Assembly (NCBI GenBank): GCA_029817715.1
Contig: JARUPY010000189.1
Coordinates: 1,612,001-1,676,000 of the forward strand
DNA from: Melastoma dodecandrum
Lineage: Eukaryota; Streptophyta; Magnoliopsida; Myrtales; Melastomataceae
Length of the DNA: 64,000 bases
Direction: 5' to 3'
A program made the translations under genes and the position numbers. Under the pieces are notes generated by a model. The model saw only the letters and a program-made list of their open reading frames with translations. It had not been told where the DNA came from and made no database searches. This document shows positions 36,131 through 47,288 of this stretch, piece after piece (within the stretch, counting starts at the first letter, position 1; each line of letters starts with the position of its first letter).

Positions 36131-37250
36131 TCATTCGGATGGGGCTCCAAGTCGATCGAATACCGAAGTTCTCATCGATTTGGCTGTAGTTTTATCATCA
36201 GCCTCAATGTATTGAGTTGAAGCCTTCTTCAACGCTTGATCGACGGGCTTAGGTGTATCATACCCAAGACCAAGTTTTGACTTTTGAGTATCACATCCCG
36301 GATTGGCCTCTTTTGAAATAGCCCCAAGCGCCTTTAAGTCCTCTGTGTAGCCGGCCGCATAGATTAGCCTGAATGCATTTGTATCAAATCCGTTGGTGCG
36401 CCTGTCAGGCAATGAATCTGGATATATAATTGCCCCCTGTTTAGGTCGGACAAAACCTTTTAAAGGCGTACTCGTTTGAGCAATTGTGGTCATTTTCGTC
36501 ACTGGCCAGTTGAGTCCTTTGGCACCATTATTTCTTCAGCATGGCTATTCACGAAAGGTGGTTCCCCGGCTTTTCGGAAGGCTCTTGGGACATAGCGCAG
36601 AATTGGTTTGCTCTGCTTCGTCACATCTTCTGCCTGTATATTTTCAGGTATAATATCAGCTGAAGATTTCTCTTGTCGTATGGATGGTATATCTGCGCTT
36701 GATTCTTTTAGAGCGTTCTTTACGATAGGCTTTAAGTTTGACGCCTCCACATGTACACTCTTGTTCAAGTAAAACTTGGCGTCAACAAAGTATGACTCCT
36801 CCTCTGTGAAGGGCTTAGCATCCGCCCATACTGTACACGACACTCCGTCCTTAATAAACTTGAAGCATTGATGAAGTGTTGATGCGACAACTCCATATTC
36901 GTGCATCCATGGTCGACCCAGTAACATATTATAGGTCGTCCTTGAATCGATAACATAGAATGTCGTGCAAGATTCCATGTCACCTATTGTGAGAAAAGGC
37001 AAATTTTTCCTATGGCTCGTTCTCCGCCTTGGTTAAATCCCTGAATTATCAGCCGACTACTTGAGAGATCATCCACTCCCAAGCCAATATCCTTCAAAGT
37101 TTTTGATGAAATGATATTGACTGCCGAACCTGGGTCAATCAGGATGCGATTAACCTTTGTGCCACATGTATTTCCAGACACAAATAATGGTCGATTGTGT
37201 GACTTGTGGCCCACGAGAAGATCTTCATCAGAAAACGTGATAATCGGACA
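36131..37250 (-). pseudogene. Element B protease region
   Basis: Protease motifs: DEDLLVGHKSHNRPLFVSGN, then ILIDPGSAVNIISSKTLKDI, then TTYNMLLGRPWMHEYGVVAS in 37002-36499. One frameshift lies in the 36984-37002 overlap. The active site reads DPG where D-[STG]-G is usual. The linker 36502-36131 leads toward RT. Confidence 0.78.
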
Positions 37251-39600
37251 ATTCTCCTTCACCTTTTCCACTGACATTGTTGTAGAACTTTCCGGGAAGC
37301 CAACCTTTAGATTGGACTGCTCCTTTTCCATGTCAATATGGTGACAACTTCTAGACAAAGTCGCAAGCCTTTGAAATTTTTTAGGGAAGAAATCCCACAC
37401 GGTGACTGGAGATGGCTTCTTCAAGGTTACTTCAACATCAGGCTTTCGCTTATCTACAACCTCCCTGAAGTTTGCCTTCATATTTCCTTTTTTAAAAACT
37501 CTTGCTCGAATATGAGGTTTCTTCTCTTGAGGCTTCAAAGTCTTTCTTCGGTTCCTTCTACGTGTTACCAAAGTCCAACCTTCCTCATCATGAATCGCCT
37601 CATGGCCAATTGCACAGCTTGACATCTTAACGTCCTGACTATCATCCAGTTCCACTTTCGAACAAAGGAAAGCAGCCATCTCATCAGAGCTAAACGACCC
37701 GAAGATAATATTGGATGCGTTCGAACTTGCTACGTCCACCAGCTTCGAGGAAACCATCGACCATAAGTCAATCTTGTTATCTCGGGCAAGTTCCATAACC
37801 TTCTCTTTGAAGACAAAACACTTCTCAATAGGATGGCCCAGAACACGGTGATACTTGCAAAAGTTTGGATCTCCCGCTCGACTCGCTTGTTGTGGGCATT
37901 TCGACGGAGGGAGTTCAATCATTTTAACAGACAAAAGAAAGTCAAATATATCCAGAACATCTAAATCTGGGAAAGGATATTGCTTATTCTGCCTTTCCTC
38001 CAGAGTCGGTCGCCTCTTCTCTGTCTGAGGAGTTGCTGGAGCATGGGTTGGAGTGCTCGATTGTCCTTTCTCCTTCGCATTCGGGACCTTGACAGGAACA
38101 ACATCGGTAGCCAGCACTTGTTTTTTGCTATCCTTGAAGGTAGGCTTTCCCCCGGTCCTATTAGTTGGTCTTCCCATTCCCTTGGATGGCTCAAGTACTG
38201 GAAGATCTCCCACACCAACTCCTACAAAGCTCAACTCCATATCATGGGCTCTTGTAGCTAATTCCTCAAAAGACCGAGGTTTGATCCCTTGTAAGATATG
38301 GCGAATCCTCGAGAGCATTCCTTGAATGCACATATCTATTGACGTAGCCTCATATAAGTGATCCCTACAGTTTAGACTTAGGTTTCTCCATCGTTGCATG
38401 TAATCAACGACGGGTTCGCCTTCCCATTGACGAGTGTTAGTGAGTTCAATCATGCTCACCACACGCCTCGTGCTATAAAAGCAGTTCAGGAATTCTCTTT
38501 CCAACTGCTCCCAACTGTCAATACTTCTTGATTTTATGTCGATATACCAGTCAAAAGCAATTCCCTTCAAGGAGCGGACGAATTGTTTGACCATCAAGTC
38601 TCCATATGTACCAGCATTGTTGCAAGTTTCGACAAAATGTGCCACATGTTGCCTTGGATTCCCCTTCCCATCAAATTGTTGGAAGTATGGAGGCTGATAA
38701 CCACCCATCGGCATGCTCAAGTTTTCGATTCTTTGGCTGTACGGCTTATTGTATGGCAAAGGTGTCGCATACTTTCCCTCAAGTTCATCCTTCAAAGCCT
38801 CTTGTATTAGCTCTTTCATTGCTCTAGTTGAGACTGGAGCATCAACTGAGATAGATACAGGCTTCGGTGAATCATCCACGTTCAGCACATTCTTCCATTA
38901 TCCTTGCCTATGTGAGAACCTCCTTCATTAGATGTTCTTCTAGACTCTTTATTCTCGAGCCTGCTTATGACATACTCAAGTTGTTGGTCCCTGTCCCTCA
39001 TGGATTTCGTCATCGCTTCAACTGCTTTTGCAAGAGACGCAACTTGGTCTTCCAACGATGGGGTGTCAGCCATCATAACTGACATGGTTTCATCTATCTT
39101 TCCAGCTAGATCAACCTCACCGATGCTTCGAGACTGATTTGGTGAAAAGTCCTCCGATAAACTATCATGGAAGCTTGGCAGAGGAACTGGCGACATATTG
39201 CTCTTGCTCGGTGGCGTCTTTTCGACAATCTCCTTGCAGGATGGAATAGATCGAAGAATGTCTTCTATCTCCTCCATTTGCTTGCGTGTTTTGGCCCTTG
39301 ATTCAGCAAAGCTCCATTTTGGAGTGCAGTCTGATGAAGAATCCTCAAGAGGAGAGACACTTGATGAGCTGTTGCAGAAACTACCCAAATGAATCGGTGA
39401 TATGGAACTCTTGCTCAGAAGGCTTTTTTCAGTAACCTCCTTGTATGATGGAGATGACTTTGGAGAGATGGATCTTAGAATCTCTTCCGTCTCCTTATAT
39501 ATATCAGCAATTGGTCTGGTCTTGGTGAAGTTTCTGGAACCAGGCGATGAAGAGCTTTCAAACGAGTGAGAAGGAAAACCAACTGGCTAATTATTCACAG
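36984..39600 (-). pseudogene. Element B gag
   Basis: A 634-codon open frame (38888-36984) covers most of gag, with an N-terminal piece at 39388-38882 joined by one frameshift. Landmarks: EDQVASLAKAVEAMTKSMRD (coiled coil), YQPPYFQQFDGKGNPRQHVA and SWEQLEREFLNCFYSTRRVV (gag core), ELATRAHDMELSFVG, FCKYHRVLGHPIEKCFVF (zinc-knuckle region) and VWDFFPKKFQRLATLSRSC leading to protease. The sequence between 39388 and about 39640 continues the Ser-rich N-terminus with a stop near 39588. Confidence 0.85.
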
Positions 39601-39677
39601 CGTGGGTGGAGTTCTTCAGCATGATCATCTTTGAAGCAATCTGGATACTTATACGTAAAGAGATGAGAGGTAGAGAT

Positions 39678-39696
39678 GGTCCCACTGGGCATGCCA
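39678..39696 (-). promoter_or_regulatory. Element B primer-binding site
   Basis: Minus strand TGGCATGCCCAGTGGGACC follows the LTR end CAACA by six bases, matching element A except for one base. Confidence 0.65.
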
Positions 39697-39702
39697 GAAA
39701 TT

Positions 39703-40172
39703 TGTTGACGAAAAAAAATCTCACGGTCCGTATATAAACCGGAAGCCACGTATAAATTGTCGTATTGAGAAATAGCAGGTTCAATCTCTAGTCACGGACA
39801 AAGCACGTGAGTGCTCTGATTCTATATTCGTAAGATATCCGAAATATAGATGGGCTGAAGCTCTGGCAAATATCTGCTGGAGCTTCAGGAATGTATGTTG
39901 ATGAAGATGCTGGAACTGCAGAACTTGATCCGGCGGGCCTTCAGGAGTGGCGAAGATCACCAGGGCTTTATAAGCTTGATCTGGAAAGTCTTCAGGAGAT
40001 GACGCTTGATCTGGAGTCTTCTGGAGATGGCGAAGAACACCAGGCTGCTGAAGCTTGAACTTGATCTTCAGGCTTGATCTCGATCTTCAGGCTTGATCTC
40101 GATCTTCAGGCTTGATCTCGATCTTCAGACTTGATCTTGAACCTTGATCTTGGCAGCACTGCGTCGATCGGG
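39703..40172 (-). repeat. Element B 5' LTR, truncated
   Basis: Begins TGTTGACG (low end) and matches 29810-30293 of the 3' LTR. Agreement stops at the shared GCGTCGATCGGG, after which this copy reads AGGCAGCTTTG and the 3' LTR reads TGAGGCAAAAAT. About 870 bp, including U3, TATA box and site II cluster, are missing. Confidence 0.82.
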
Positions 40173-42694
40173 AGGCAGCTTTGTCGTTTTGGTCTCCTAC
40201 CGTTCCAAACTCCTTGTTCACAGGGAATGAGTTGAGTTTTCAAAAGATTTTATTTTTCTAGGATGAAATCAGACCGAAACCTAAGAAAAAGAAAATAGAT
40301 GCAAGACAGAAAGAGTCAGAAAGAAGAAATTTTCAAATGTAATGGATGGGGTTCTGTAAAAATCTGAGAGCAACATAGCTGCAAACACACGAGGAATGGA
40401 TAGATGCCTTGAACACTCCAAGCGATGCTTCTGAATGAAGTATAGGGGGGCGCTTGCACGATTTCACTAGTAAAAAAAATTGAGATATGTAAGAGGTTGC
40501 CAAATATGATCAGGGATAGAAATGGAGAAAAGAAAGGATGAGCAACCTGAGGACAGTAATATCATACCATCACACTCTTATCAATCACAATTATTCATTC
40601 CTAAATATCGAGTTTCCTCAAATTTGGCTTGACTCACAGCCAAGATTTCAAGAAATAAATTACCCTTTTGAAATCTTTGTTTTAATGATTTCATCTTTAA
40701 AGATTAAAAAGAAAAGGAAGGAGGAATTTGCTCGGAATATTAAGTTGCTGGGTTTAAAGTTTGGATAAGAATTGAACGTAGGAGGACTTAGTACAATACA
40801 AATATTTCGTATGAAAGTTCCTCGATTTCCATCCAAGTACATTTTAAATGAAGAACAATTGATTTCTTTGCTTTCCAACCAAAATTAAGAATAGTAGAAA
40901 ACATACAAGATAAGATCATTTGAAGTAGAAAATATTATTTTGGGAAAGTGGTATAAAATCGGCCAGCAATCTCGCCAAAATTAGGGGCCTGGTATTTTTC
41001 TCATGAAGCTACGATATGCCCGAAACCTTTTATTACAATGGATGAACACCTTGATTTTAGTGAGGAAGAGTGACACTAAAATATTTGGGCCTCTAAGAAA
41101 TGGAAATCTTATATATGCACCGGTAGCTTTGTTCATTTTATTGACGGGCATATATTATTGTACTAAAAAAAAGTAAACTAATCGGCCGAAAATTGGGAAT
41201 CAAAATATATACATATATGTGTCCTCTAATATATACATATATAAATATCCCTGCATATATGCAAAACAAGCAGAACGTGGGCATAGGTACACTTAACATG
41301 TGAAAGCAAAGGCGAAACGAGTTCAAGAAAAAGAAAGGGAAAGAAACTACGTGGTGTGGAAAGAAAGGATCGTCCCAATATTACTGAACTGCCCTTTGAA
41401 TAGGGTGATGACATAGCCCCTAAGAAGACTCCAGGAAGTCGAGCTAGAGGCTTTGTGGAAGCAATACGACCAATGTCTCGAAGACGTCGAAGCAGAAAAT
41501 AAGTGCGTTGACGATTTTCAACCGAGAGATAGGAAAAGTCGCCGACGAGAAGTACCAGCATGACCTAGTCTTTCACAATAAAATAATAGACGGAACTGCT
41601 ATTAAAAAACTTATTAGCAAATTGTGTCGTCGAGGAAACCACGACGGGAGGCTAGATGAAGAAATCAGAATTAAATATATTCGTTACGGCCTCATTATAC
41701 AGGAAATTCGAGATGTGTGCGCATCGTTCTTACATCCGTAGGTGATATGTATAAGGTGATCCAGGTAATAAAATTAGTGGTTTTAGGCCGCTAGAATTAA
41801 GTGTTTGTTGGAGGGGGGCAGAAAAGAAATTTTTTTTTTTTGGCTTCATAGACGAATGTATTGGTGGGATTTGATGATTCTTTTATAAACCCGAGACAAA
41901 ACTCTTTCCGATAATAAAGTTCACTTATAATAAATATAAGTGAAGTGATGTGCGACATATGTTTGCAATCCTGGGTCTATCCACCGGATCAACGCATATG
42001 CAAGAGACGAGCAGGTGTCTATGGTTGGAACGCCGCCTCCTCATTTCTTCCATTATCCGTCGCGGTCCTGTATACTTTGCATCCTCGTGGTGTATTTTTA
42101 GAAGGAGCTTGTACGCGTGGTAGACGAACAAGATGTAACAGGTCCACGACACGAGAAAAAACTGGTACTCGTTGTCCCTCATGTAAATAAATATACGTGA
42201 ATAAGAGGACGAACTTGGTCAAAATTGCTTGAAAGGTTATCATGAGGTTTGTTACCTCAGCTAAGAAGCCCCTGAAAGCATGAACGGTTATTGAAACGGG
42301 GACTGAAGCCTTCTTCAAATATACTAATGTTATTTCATGGAAGCCAAGGCTGAAGCCTTCTGAGTCCCTTTCATGAGAAATAATGACATTACATGCAAAG
42401 ATTCAGTAATTCATTAAGAGCTACTATAGTGGATACATCTTATGAAAATAGTTTACCAGCAAGAAAGATACATTCATAAATTTGTATCTACAAGGATCGT
42501 TTAGTCTGCGGGGTCCTCCCTAAACGAAGATACAAACATGTAAACATCATCCAATACGGACTATAATTTTACGACCAAACAAAAAATGTCTTCATGCACG
42601 GAAAAGATTGGCCATGGTTCAAAATAAAATACATTAATTATATCATCTCTTCATCATATAGTGGATATGAGGAGCGAATTAAAGTGGGCGCATT
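40173..42694. other. Probable 3' internal remainder of element A, no clear gene
   Basis: Lies between truncated B and an LTR in A's orientation. Weak coding traces only: on +, a heptad-like string ELEALWKQYDQCLEDVEAEN near 41440-41500 followed by another frame to 41741; on -, hydrophobic strings ILTKFVLLFTYIY (42240-42200) and FFLVSWTCYILFVYHAYKLL (42170-42110). None is recognised. It ends with the purine tract AAAGTGGGCGCA at 42681-42692. The stretch 40173-41300 shows nothing I can name and might be older host sequence. Confidence 0.4.
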
Positions 42695-43436
42695 TGTAGA
42701 CATTAAAATTTTGTCCATTAACATATTATAGGTCTCATATCAAAAATGATATATCGGGTCTTATTCAATTTCTACAATGGACTATAAACCCAAATCATTA
42801 AAAAGGAGCTTGAAACACAAATGGGATATATATCCGAGTCAATGAAATAATATGTTAAGGTCATATAAAAGCCACAAGCCCAACCCAAACAAAAGTATTT
42901 TGGGCCGAAATTAGCCCAAATTCAAGCCCGGCCCATAGTTCGGTATATGGGAAGTTGTCTAATATGAGATGACCAACTTCCTAATATAAATCGGCCCTGG
43001 AGCTCTATCAATAGAGCCATCCTTATTCATTCACAATACGCTAAACACATAGGTGGAGAGAACACTCTTGCCGCCTCCCGCTCGCCAATGTTCTTCTGCA
43101 ATGCGCCCTGAGGCTCTGTCAGATTGCGTCCAAAGGCTCCGACGACTTCATTAAGCTATTAAGCTCTGCCGGATCATGCCCACAGGTCCCGACAACTTCA
43201 TGAAGCTACCGAAGTACTGTCGCATCACGCCCATAAGCCTCGACGACTTCATCAATATTTCATCCCGAAGTTCTGCTAAAATTCTGTCAGAGCTCAGGAT
43301 CACCACTCATCAATGTTATTCTTTGAGGCTCGAATCAGAGGATTCTCATGCTTCATCCGCAACTAGAGACAGAACCCGTACACATTTTTCGATAATTTGT
43401 ACGCTGATATTTCTCCGTGAGATTTTAATGTTCACA
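42695..43436 (+). repeat. LTR in + orientation, probable element A 3' LTR (742 bp)
   Basis: Starts TGTAGACATTAAAATTTTG after a purine tract and ends GTGAGATTTTAATGTTCACA. Its last 270 bp match 9754-10036. A TATA-like TATAAAT sits at 42985-42991, with site II cores at 42877, 42901, 42913 and 42930. A purine tract before it marks it as a 3' LTR and not a solo LTR of opposite orientation. Confidence 0.75.
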
Positions 43437-43640
43437 ATAATCTTAATTTGCCTGACTTACATGATTATAAAAATATCTTAACTATAAAAAAGGTTACGTT
43501 GATTAGGGCTGAATCTTGTCGTTCCTTATTTTTAGAACCTAGAACCTATTTGTGGTTCAAAGAACTACTCAAAAACTAACTCGCCGTTTTTGATACCGTT
43601 AACAATACCATGGTACACTTCAACAGCAAATCCATCATAT

Positions 43641-43993
43641 TAGGGATGGCGGGTTCGGGCGTACGGAAAGAGACCTGTTAGCCATCATACGACTATGTGT
43701 AAAAATGTTAAATATAAATCAGAGATATTTACATTTTAAAATAAAAATATTTATACAAGTAAAGAATAGAAATTATATAAAGATATTATGAAAATATATT
43801 CTATATATTATATATTAAATATATTGTGTCAGATTTCAAATTTTCCGACTTGATTCCGATGTGAGAACTTGAAATCGTACTTGATATTATCGGTTTTTAA
43901 AAATTTAAAATCTAAAACACATCGTATTTATTCGAGAACATCGACGCTATAATACCCGCTACAACCGTCACCGGTTTTACCCGCTCACCCTTA
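43641..43993. mobile_element. Possible short hAT-like MITE
   Basis: Starts TAGGGATGGCGGGTTC; its other end, read inward, is TAAGGGTGAGCGGGTA. The imperfect terminal inverted repeat resembles that of the clearer MITE at 49250-49710. Flanking octamers (CATCATAT and ATGTCGAT) match poorly, so the target duplication is not convincing. Confidence 0.35.
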
Positions 43994-44091
43994 ATGTCGA
44001 TTGTTAAATGAAGGTATTCTTAAAGGGGTTGATTGATTGAACGGTGATCTGACTTCCTTTTCTTTTTAATGTAGAGAAGAGCAGATCCTAT

Positions 44092-44124
44092 TGGGCTTTT
44101 TGTATTGGGCCGATGGTAAGCCCA
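44092..44124 (+). promoter_or_regulatory. Site II motif cluster upstream of the DUF1992 gene
   Basis: TGGGCT at 44092-44097, TGGGCC at 44106-44111 and AGCCCA at 44119-44124, about 90-190 bp before the two possible start codons. Confidence 0.55.
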
Positions 44125-44282
44125 TTCAATATGCTGCATCGAGAGAAAATTATCCATGCTCCCAGTTATGCCACGTGGCAAAACTCTAGACATCCACGTA
44201 TGCAACTAAAATGACGCGTCCGTCAGCTCCCATTGTTGCTCATAATCCGTCGAGTCCGCGGCGCCGTCTCCCCCGGCTCCTC

Positions 44283-45276
44283 ATGGCGTCGGCGGTTCGC
44301 CTGTCGAGGAGGAAGCTCTCGTCGCCGTCCTTCAACGAGGGGTTTCCTCTCGCACCCTTCTTCAGGAAGGCATCTTCTTCGTCGACGCCACCGCAGCCGC
44401 CGCCTTCCTCCAAGTCTGAGAAGAAATCGACCGACAGGCTCTCCGCCGCCGTCGACGCCATCCACGAACGCAAGCTCCCCCGCGAAATCCGCGGAAAGTT
44501 GAGAGCCGTCAGGTCCGGATCGTTTATGGTTGCTCGTCCGCCCTGATTCTTTTGTATATGCACGAGTTATTATTAAAATGGTGGTCAGATTGTGTCTAGT
44601 TTTGCTTAGGGGATATAACGGGATGGAATTCGTGGAATTGTTACATGGAATGATCATTGTCGGGTAGTCCCCGAGTTACCTCTGGCATGAGTTGGAGTCT
44701 TGGAGAAGTCGTTTTTTCCCATGCCGAGGCTTGATTATGTTGTTTGCAGGTCGGAAACGGACCTCGTGAATGTAGTTGAGCAAAGGATATGGCATTCCAT
44801 GGAGGAAGGGCATTTCGAGAACTTGCCAGGGAAGGGGAAACCTCTTAATCTGAGTGTCAATCCCCACGCAGATCCTGCAGAAGACACCCTGTATAGGATC
44901 CTTTCCAAGAATGGATGTGCCCCTGAGTGGGTTGAGCTTAACAAAGAGATAAGAAGCAATATTTCTGTTTGGAGATTGACTCTTAGGAAGGCGTGGGAGA
45001 CTAGGAGGGCTGGTGATCTGTCTAAGTGGGAAGACTCTACCGAGGTTTTGAAGTTTCAAATCCGGGAAATCAACAACAAGGTGAGTCTTGTTCTTTAAGA
45101 TGTCACAGATTATCTCTGTGACCAATACCTTCAATTTTGGAAACTCGGACAGAATTACGATATGTTCGTATGTTCTGTAGGTCTTCAGGTACAATCTTAT
45201 TGTGCCCTTTGGCCGCCAAATGTTTGGATTGAACTGGGAGAAGGAGTTGGACCGCATTAAAGACGAATCACAGTAA
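44283..45276 (+). CDS. DnaJ homologue C28-type protein (DUF1992)
   Basis: Three exons with GT-AG borders: 44283-44512, 44750-45080 and 45181-45276 (TAA), giving 218 residues. An in-frame ATG at 44211 would give 242. The N-terminus MASAVRLSRRKLSSPSFNEG is rich in Arg and Ser and lacks acidic residues, like an organelle-targeting peptide. From about residue 55 the DUF1992 domain follows: RLSAAVDAIHERKLPREI, ERIWHSMEE-type text (here VEQRIWHSMEEGHFENLPGK), GKPLNLSVNPHADPAEDTLY, ILSKNGCAPEWVELNKEI, and the C-terminal FGRQMFGLNWEKELDRIK. No J domain is present, as usual for plant members. The molecular role of the family is unknown. The gene is complete and starts about 850 bp beyond the retrotransposon cluster. 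Confidence 0.88.
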
Positions 45277-47288
45277 AAAGTTTCTTCCATTATTGTTGGA
45301 ATATAGGGCGGTGTTTCATAGGAGGGCTATCCCAGATGGATGTAATATGATGGGAGATTTCCAGTGATTATTTGTATTGGATGCGATGTATCTATTATAT
45401 AGTATAGTCAGCGGCAATCAAATCTCAACAGGGGGTTATCTCCATGTTATACATTTTTGTTTATAAGTAAACCCATGTTATACTTAACTTTATCTACTAG
45501 ATACAAATATACGTACGTGAACCCAAGCTCATTGAAAACACGAGACACATTTCTCTGCTCGTTGAATCCTCTTTGATTTGTTAATAGTACTCTCCACTCT
45601 GCTATCTGAAGTTATAATTTTGGCTTGCTCTTGTAGTGCGGTGAGGTCTTCAGAATTCATGCGCTAAATCAATGTGTCTTATTCTACGAGTAATCCTGTA
45701 AACCCTGTTTTCTGCCTGCATTTCTTTTGTTTCAATTGACAATGTGGTGTTCTACTGGAGAGTTTTCCCATTTGGTTCAGCTGTTCGATGGATGAACTTC
45801 TGGGCATAAAGCGGAACATGTTCACTATTCTAGCATTTGTCAATCTCTTCTTTATGCGGTTATGGACAGGTGAAATTGTGAATTCAGATGCTAGGATTTA
45901 AATTTGAAAAGAATTGGACGACCAGGAGATCTTTGATTTGCGGGAGAGAACTGTGCAGAGTGCAGACTACTCTTCAACTCCTGAACTCCCTGCTGTGAAA
46001 GGTAAGGTTGTTTAATTATGAATTTCTTGGTGATCGAGTGATGCTTCTTACCATCTATTAGGTGACACGAGGTTGATCAATTGGGACCTGCAAACAAAAC
46101 AATAAATGAGCCCTGCAGTTGCTTAACTTTTGGTTTTTAATGGATCAGTAGATAGACAAGGTTTGAGATCATATGGAGTAAGGTAGAAAGTCTGTGTAAA
46201 CTCAACAAGACCAGCTCCCAGAATCCATTTAGATAATAGATTCTGGAGAGATTTTAGAAATCCTTTTGGAGCCAAGGTCTCATTTTCGCAGTACAGGGGA
46301 GTTCGCTCCTGGTCTAAGAAAATGTTTAGGCCATCCCACCTGCATTTAAAGACACTTGAATTGGTAAACCACCAGGGGAACATTTCCATTTTCAATTAAG
46401 GAATCCCAAAAAAGGGGTTTTGAGAACACTTCAGTTTGTTAAGCCATGCTTCTGTTCATTGGTTGCGGAGTGGGGAACAACCTGCCAAGATACAGTGCTA
46501 AAGTTTCACGTTTGTTTTTCCTCACTTAAAGTTACAACAATTGTAAGTAGTCAAGTTAATGGCTTTTGGTAAGGAGCTTATCGGCCTGGCAATCATAAAC
46601 AATGAAATGCTTCAACCTTTTCTCAGCCCTGGTATTGTGAAGACTTGGAAGACTAAGTTTATCTTACCTCATGAATCCTTGGTCTCAAAACCAGGTACTT
46701 CTGACCTCCCCATCTACTTGTTATGTTAAGGGAAAAGATTTTATGAGGTCTTTGAAATTTTTCATTTACAGACTGCAGTGTGTTCTGGATTTTCTGACCA
46801 CATACTTATGTCACGTTGCTTGGAGCGACTGCTGGCTTCTCCTTATCAACCCCTTCATCGAAATACCCGAGTATCAGCCTTGACACAACAATTACTTGAT
46901 GTCTTTGCTTTGTTTTCTCCCTACCTGTACATTTCCCTCATTTGTCTTTTGGAGGCAGAGTTGCCTCCCTCATCCAGAGCCCGAAAGAAGTCCTGCCACT
47001 GTGATTTTTTCACTCCATTGGTTAGGGTTTAGAGTTGTTGATGGATCCGAGGTTATTACTGTTAGTTGTTGATGGATCAAGCTGATTCCATGTGGTCAAG
47101 CCGAGAGCATCCAATTGGGTCTTGTCCTGGATTAGGAAGGTACTTAGACATAAAAAGACCAAATGATCAAGACAAGAACGAAGTAACAAAATCACTTGTC
47201 TTTCCATGATGGCTTATTTGGTTGGTTCTATTGTGCAATTGTCCAAAAAAAAAAAAAACTCTAACCTAATTGATTCCAAACTAACAGT
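45277..47288. other. Spacer between the DUF1992 gene and ATL gene, nothing recognised
   Basis: Holds the 3' flanks of two convergent genes. Ordinary mixed-composition DNA with an A run near 47248-47260. No frame with family features. Confidence 0.55.

Larger units (their letters stand above)
29810..40172 (-). mobile_element. Element B: second Tat-lineage Ty3/gypsy retrotransposon, inserted in element A
   Basis: Minus-strand element related to A. It has a complete 3' LTR (29810-31165), polypurine tract, antisense coiled-coil remnant, integrase, second RNase H, RT-RNase H, protease, gag, primer site, and a 5' LTR cut at about 40172. Reading frames are much longer than in A but still broken by a few stops and frameshifts. 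It is inserted into A's antisense PMD gene. The left flank ends ATTATTATGAG; the right flank is not recoverable because that end is truncated. Confidence 0.85.
9750..43436 (+). mobile_element. Element A: decayed Tat-lineage Ty3/gypsy retrotransposon, split by two later insertions
   Basis: The + strand order is: remnant 5' LTR, primer site, gag, protease, RT, RNase H, a second RNase H, integrase, a long 3' region with an antisense PMD gene, and a 3' LTR at 42695-43436. The second RNase H after the RT-linked one is the hallmark of the Tat (Ogre/Retand) branch. Its own sequence is interrupted at 15630 by an Athila-type element (to 23966) and at 29809 by element B (to about 40172). Nearly every domain carries stops or frameshifts, so it is dead. 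Assigning 40172-43436 to A rests on orientation, the purine tract before the LTR, and similarity of the LTR end to 9754-10036. It could instead be a different related copy. Confidence 0.75.

Noticed and set aside
42695..43436. Solo LTR interpretation
   Set aside because: A purine tract like B's lies directly before it, and orientation and end sequence fit element A. Kept as an alternative, not the preferred call.
45880..46010. Possible extra exon after the DUF1992 gene
   Set aside because: Splice-like borders exist, but the frame contains a stop and no similarity is apparent.
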